Shown here: in pieces, positions 14,423 to 14,450 of the stretch
Layout: each line of letters begins with the position of its first letter
How positions within the stretch are numbered: the stretch's first letter is position 1
DNA from: Hodarchaeum sp048939725
GTDB lineage: Archaea; Asgardarchaeota; Heimdallarchaeia; Hodarchaeales; Hodarchaeaceae
DNA: 14,450 nt
Assembly (NCBI GenBank): GCA_048939725.1
Contig: JBHLPG010000086.1
Span: 1 to 14,450, forward strand
Direction of reading: 5' to 3'
Notes under the pieces: generated by a model
The model's database searches: none
The model's input: only the letters and a program-made list of their open reading frames with translations
Told to the model about the DNA's origin: nothing
Translations under genes and position numbers: made by a program

Positions 14423-14450
14423 TTTTCAGATGTGAACACTTCTTCTTATT

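Overview
The window is AT-rich DNA, most likely from an archaeon and probably an Asgard (Heimdallarchaeia-like) lineage. The evidence is a eukaryote-like Ras/Rab-type small GTPase beside a decayed paralogue, tRNA genes without encoded CCA and with TATA-like boxes about 30 bp upstream, a giant N-X-S/T-rich secreted LamG protein, and AGGTGA-type ribosome binding sites. The lineage is inferred from gene content only; there is no rRNA or other phylogenetic marker.

Layout. 1-5152 (minus) is one uninterrupted partial gene for a giant secreted or surface protein: signal peptide, DUF2341, LamG, an Asp-box (sialidase-like) region, a carboxypeptidase-regulatory-like domain, then eight ~102-residue beta-sandwich-like modules running off the left edge. 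5445-6005 (minus) is a small GTPase, and 6109-6385 (minus) is the frameshifted relic of a second one. 6393-7634 (minus) is a saccharopine-dehydrogenase-like reductase with a C-terminal membrane anchor, divergent from a nitronate monooxygenase-family flavoprotein (7771-8811, plus). 8935-10635 (plus) is a bacterial-type glutaminyl-tRNA synthetase, followed convergently by two tRNA-Gln genes (anticodons CTG and TTG). 10975-12432 (minus) is a multi-pass membrane histidine kinase, 12622-13752 (minus) a PflX-like (COG1313) radical SAM protein, and 13822-14382 (minus) an ICMT/PEMT-like membrane methyltransferase.

The most coherent functional unit is GlnRS plus both tRNA-Gln isoacceptors. Archaea normally lack GlnRS and make Gln-tRNA by GatDE transamidation of Glu-tRNA(Gln), so a synthetase next to its complete cognate tRNA set looks like an acquired direct-charging module. 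The other genes appear to be single transcription units, several with a recognisable TATA-like element, and two with a perfect palindrome at the promoter (histidine kinase, methyltransferase). No CRISPR array, insertion sequence or integrase was seen.
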